The position numbers and the translations under genes are program-made. A stretch of DNA of 8,088 nt. Origin: CAJQQY01 sp964352225 (GTDB lineage: Bacteria > Bacteroidota > Bacteroidia > Chitinophagales > Saprospiraceae). The stretch lies in contig CAYGRM010000313.1 of the NCBI GenBank assembly GCA_964352225.1, forward strand, positions 1 to 8,088, given 5' to 3'. Numbering within the stretch: position 1 is the first letter of the stretch; every line of letters begins with the position of its first letter. Positions 6,352 to 8,088 of the stretch are shown here, piece by piece. The notes beneath the pieces are model-generated. The model had not been told where the DNA came from, made no database searches, and saw nothing but the letters and a program-made list of their open reading frames with translations.

Positions 6352-7377
6352 TTAATCAAAAAGAGAATCATACTGATTTGTATGACCTGATTCTCGCATG
6401 GGTTTTGCAATTGGTTCATTCAAGTCTAAAACGTCATCATCGCTATTCCCTTGATTAACGATAATTGTTTTTTCTTCTCCTAAAATTTTTGATATCCCCT
6501 CTTTCTCCCATTTCTCCAACATCTTCAATCCTTCCTCTTCAAATACGCCATTTTGCAAATCAACAGAATCCATAAAATTGGAAGACATTTCCATAAATCT
6601 TTCCATCTCTCCTACTTTATTACTGACATCATCTGCTACTGCTTCCATCGCCATATCAAACATTGCTCGTTTATCTGGATTTCCAGAAATTACACTCGCC
6701 GCAGATTTCATTGCTGAAGCACTCGCCCTGATCGCTTTGTATTCTTGCTCCTTGACCATTACCTGATCTTTCACATCTTCCAAAAGAATTTCAGAATTTT
6801 CATACATTTTGGTTAATACTCGATACAAGACTTCCATTTTTTTGTACAAGTCTTCCAAGCGTATATTTGATTCCTTCAATCGTCCCGCTTTTCGAGATTT
6901 AAGAATCATAATGTTCTTTTTGTTGACCTCTTTGGCTTTGCTCGCTTGCGTCAAATTGCTTTTGATTTCTCGTTGATTATTTACAATCAATTCTTTTAGC
7001 TTATGCATTTGACCTTTCAGTTTCCCAATTTGTTTATTCATTTTCCCCAAATTGTCCGCCAAATCATCGGTGTATGATTTCAAAATTCCAATCGGGTCAA
7101 TTTGCACAAACATTCCAGTAATCGAGCGCATTACACTTTTGTACATATACCAAACTAGGTTTCTCATTTTAGGATCAAGTACCATATAAATAACTGCACC
7201 TAAAACTGCAAGCGTTGCAACAAGGGTGATTGTATTTGCAAATAATCCAGTAAAGAACGCAGTATTAGTAGCGATCAAATATCCTAATCCACCTAATATT
7301 GCTGTCAAAAAAATCGCTCCAGTCACTCCTTCTGGTTTTTTCCAAAATGACTTTGGTTTAAAATCTTGCATTTCCAT
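6352..7377 (-). CDS. Membrane-anchored coiled-coil protein, family not recognised
   Basis: A 341-residue protein. Two hydrophobic helices near the N-terminus (about 17-37 and 47-67) with a short connector probably make an inner-membrane hairpin, with the rest in the cytoplasm. Residues about 103-215 are Lys/Glu-rich with heptad-like spacing (GKMNKQIGKLKGQMHKLKEL and later LEDLYKKMEVLY), a predicted long coiled coil. An Ala/Met-rich helical part follows (about 216-298, with FDMAMEAVADDVSNKVGEME), then an acidic tail. The long helices and the acidic MEAVADDV-type helix loosely recall PspA/IM30 proteins, but I cannot show homology and PspA lacks such membrane helices. It probably starts at 7377; a second in-frame ATG two codons later is equally possible. 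It lies between another coiled-coil gene and the binding protein, which suggests a structural or regulatory partner of the transporter. Confidence 0.85.
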   Translation of the reverse strand: MEMQDFKPKSFWKKPEGVTGAIFLTAILGGLGYLIATNTAFFTGLFANTITLVATLAVLGAVIYMVLDPKMRNLVWYMYKSVMRSITGMFVQIDPIGILKSYTDDLADNLGKMNKQIGKLKGQMHKLKELIVNNQREIKSNLTQASKAKEVNKKNIMILKSRKAGRLKESNIRLEDLYKKMEVLYRVLTKMYENSEILLEDVKDQVMVKEQEYKAIRASASAMKSAASVISGNPDKRAMFDMAMEAVADDVSNKVGEMERFMEMSSNFMDSVDLQNGVFEEEGLKMLEKWEKEGISKILGEEKTIIVNQGNSDDDVLDLNEPIAKPMRESGHTNQYDSLFD

Positions 7378-7433
7378 TTTTAATATTTTGATTTATTTAT
7401 TTTAAAAGAATCTTTTTCAGTTGGTATTTTTGC

Positions 7434-7454
7434 GGAGGCAGTTTGCCTATTGCC
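7434..7454. repeat. Small palindrome with two 7-bp units in an intergenic gap
   Basis: Plus-strand 7436-7440 (aggca) and 7444-7448 (tgcct) form a 5-bp hairpin with a 3-nt loop. It lies about 12 bp beyond the stop of the upstream coiled-coil gene, in the 82-bp gap before the next start. The same segment reads as two heptamers, gtttgcc and tattgcc (7441-7454). It is too short to call a terminator, and no strong U run follows on the minus strand. It is listed because the next two gaps also hold repeats or palindromes. Confidence 0.35.
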
Positions 7455-7459
7455 AATTA

Positions 7460-8088
7460 TTACTTAAGGTATTTTTCCATATTTTCTATATCTCTTTTAA
7501 TTTGCGAAAGTACGAGATTATAGGAGGCTACAAAATTATTTTTAGTAGTTTCTACCTTGACCGTTGCAGTTGAAATACTCTTTTTCATTTGTTCACTTTT
7601 AGCTTGATGATCTGCAATTTCTTTTTTCAGGCGCTCGATTTGTTTGGTTTTTTCCGCTACTAAATTATCATGTTGCTGAATCAATTGAGCTTTATCTCCA
7701 ATTTGCTTGTCTTTTTGATTGGCCAAAGCTTGAGCAAATTTCGCTTCTTCTTTTTTCAAAACATCAATATAAAAATTAGCAGTACTCACTAATTTAGCGG
7801 GTGTTGCCCCCATCGTCGAAGCAGCTGCAAAAGCTGATTGGTAACGAGTTTGTTCATCCATTGGCATTTTGGCCAAGTTGTGCAAACTGTTTTTATACTC
7901 TAAATAATCAAACCCATCCAAATTATTCGCCTCCATCGCTTGCAATAAAATATTGGTAAATTTTGAAGATGCTTTTCCTGCAGAGGCAGAGGCAGATGGA
8001 TTGGAAGTCGAACTTGATCCTGAAGTCGTGGAAGTTGATTTTGGAGTTAAAGTTGGTCTCGATTTTTGTTCAGGTACGATATCAGGGT
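7460..8088 (-). CDS. Coiled-coil protein with Pro/Ser/Thr-rich linker, 5' end cut by window edge, family not recognised
   Basis: The frame stays open from its stop at 7460-7462 to the right edge, so the N-terminus lies outside the window and the TTG at 7945 is an internal Leu codon. About 208 residues are visible. The first ~43 form a low-complexity linker rich in Pro, Ser, Thr and Ala (PTLTPKSTSTTSGSSSTSN and on to SASASAGKASS). An aromatic/hydrophobic helical domain follows (FTNILLQAMEANNLDGFDYLEYKNSL, through about MDEQTRYQSAFAAASTMGATPAKL), then a Lys/Gln/Glu-rich coiled coil (about the last 100 residues), ending EKYLK. The linker implies another domain further upstream. No membrane segment is visible in this part. 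It lies 82 bp before the membrane coiled-coil gene on the same strand. I do not recognise the family; the coiled coils of the two neighbours may pair, but that is inference. Confidence 0.85.
   Translation of the reverse strand, partial: PDIVPEQKSRPTLTPKSTSTTSGSSSTSNPSASASAGKASSKFTNILLQAMEANNLDGFDYLEYKNSLHNLAKMPMDEQTRYQSAFAAASTMGATPAKLVSTANFYIDVLKKEEAKFAQALANQKDKQIGDKAQLIQQHDNLVAEKTKQIERLKKEIADHQAKSEQMKKSISTATVKVETTKNNFVASYNLVLSQIKRDIENMEKYLK

Noticed and set aside
6578..6766. Short plus-strand open frame opposite the membrane coiled-coil gene
   Set aside because: Hydrophobic-looking only because it is the complement of an Ala/Met/Ser-rich helix.
7943..7945. TTG as the start of the right-edge coiled-coil gene
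   Set aside because: The frame stays open to 8088 and encodes a plausible Pro/Ser/Thr linker joined to a helical domain that begins before this codon.
6352..8088. XpaC/TelA toxic-anion resistance pair
   Set aside because: The layout (two membrane helices plus coiled coil beside another coiled-coil gene) is reminiscent, but I see no sequence motif that supports either family.

Overview
The window is AT-rich and looks like a member of the Bacteroidota. The starts lack clear Shine-Dalgarno motifs and sit behind A/T-rich leaders. One exported protein has a short signal peptide ending in S-Q. One gene encodes WG-type repeats, and the short intergenic gaps carry short-period repeats and palindromes. 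I infer the phylum from these traits and cannot name a genus.

Layout: position 1-644 (+) is the 3' part of a gene entering from the left edge. Its product resembles the 2OG-Fe dioxygenase family of amino-acid hydroxylases (L-isoleucine dioxygenase type), but two key catalytic positions appear substituted. It converges, with a 2-bp gap, on a block of seven minus-strand genes that fills the rest of the window. Read 5' to 3' (right to left), these are: a coiled-coil protein cut by the right edge (8088-7460); a protein with two N-terminal membrane segments and a long coiled coil (7377-6352); a substrate-binding protein fused to a C-terminal OmpA-like peptidoglycan-binding domain (6172-4586); a NitT/TauT-type ABC permease with extra segments (4458-3340); an exported WG-repeat-like protein (3333-2326); the matching ABC ATPase (2307-1504); and a metallo-beta-lactamase-fold hydrolase (1480-647). 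From the permease onward the gaps are 6, 18 and 23 bp, so those four genes are probably one transcript. The three upstream gaps are longer (82, 179 and 127 bp), and each holds a palindrome or short-period repeat.

How the genes may work together: the binding protein, permease and ATPase make a complete importer of the nitrate/sulfonate/taurine type. The binding protein appears to be anchored at both ends, with its N-terminus in the inner membrane and its C-terminus on peptidoglycan. Two coiled-coil genes precede it, one membrane-anchored, and an exported repeat protein lies inside the transporter operon. This suggests an envelope-associated assembly rather than a plain nutrient uptake system. 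The substrate and purpose cannot be read from the sequence. No RNA genes, CRISPR arrays, insertion sequences or convincing promoters were seen, and no stretch longer than 300 bp lacks a gene.
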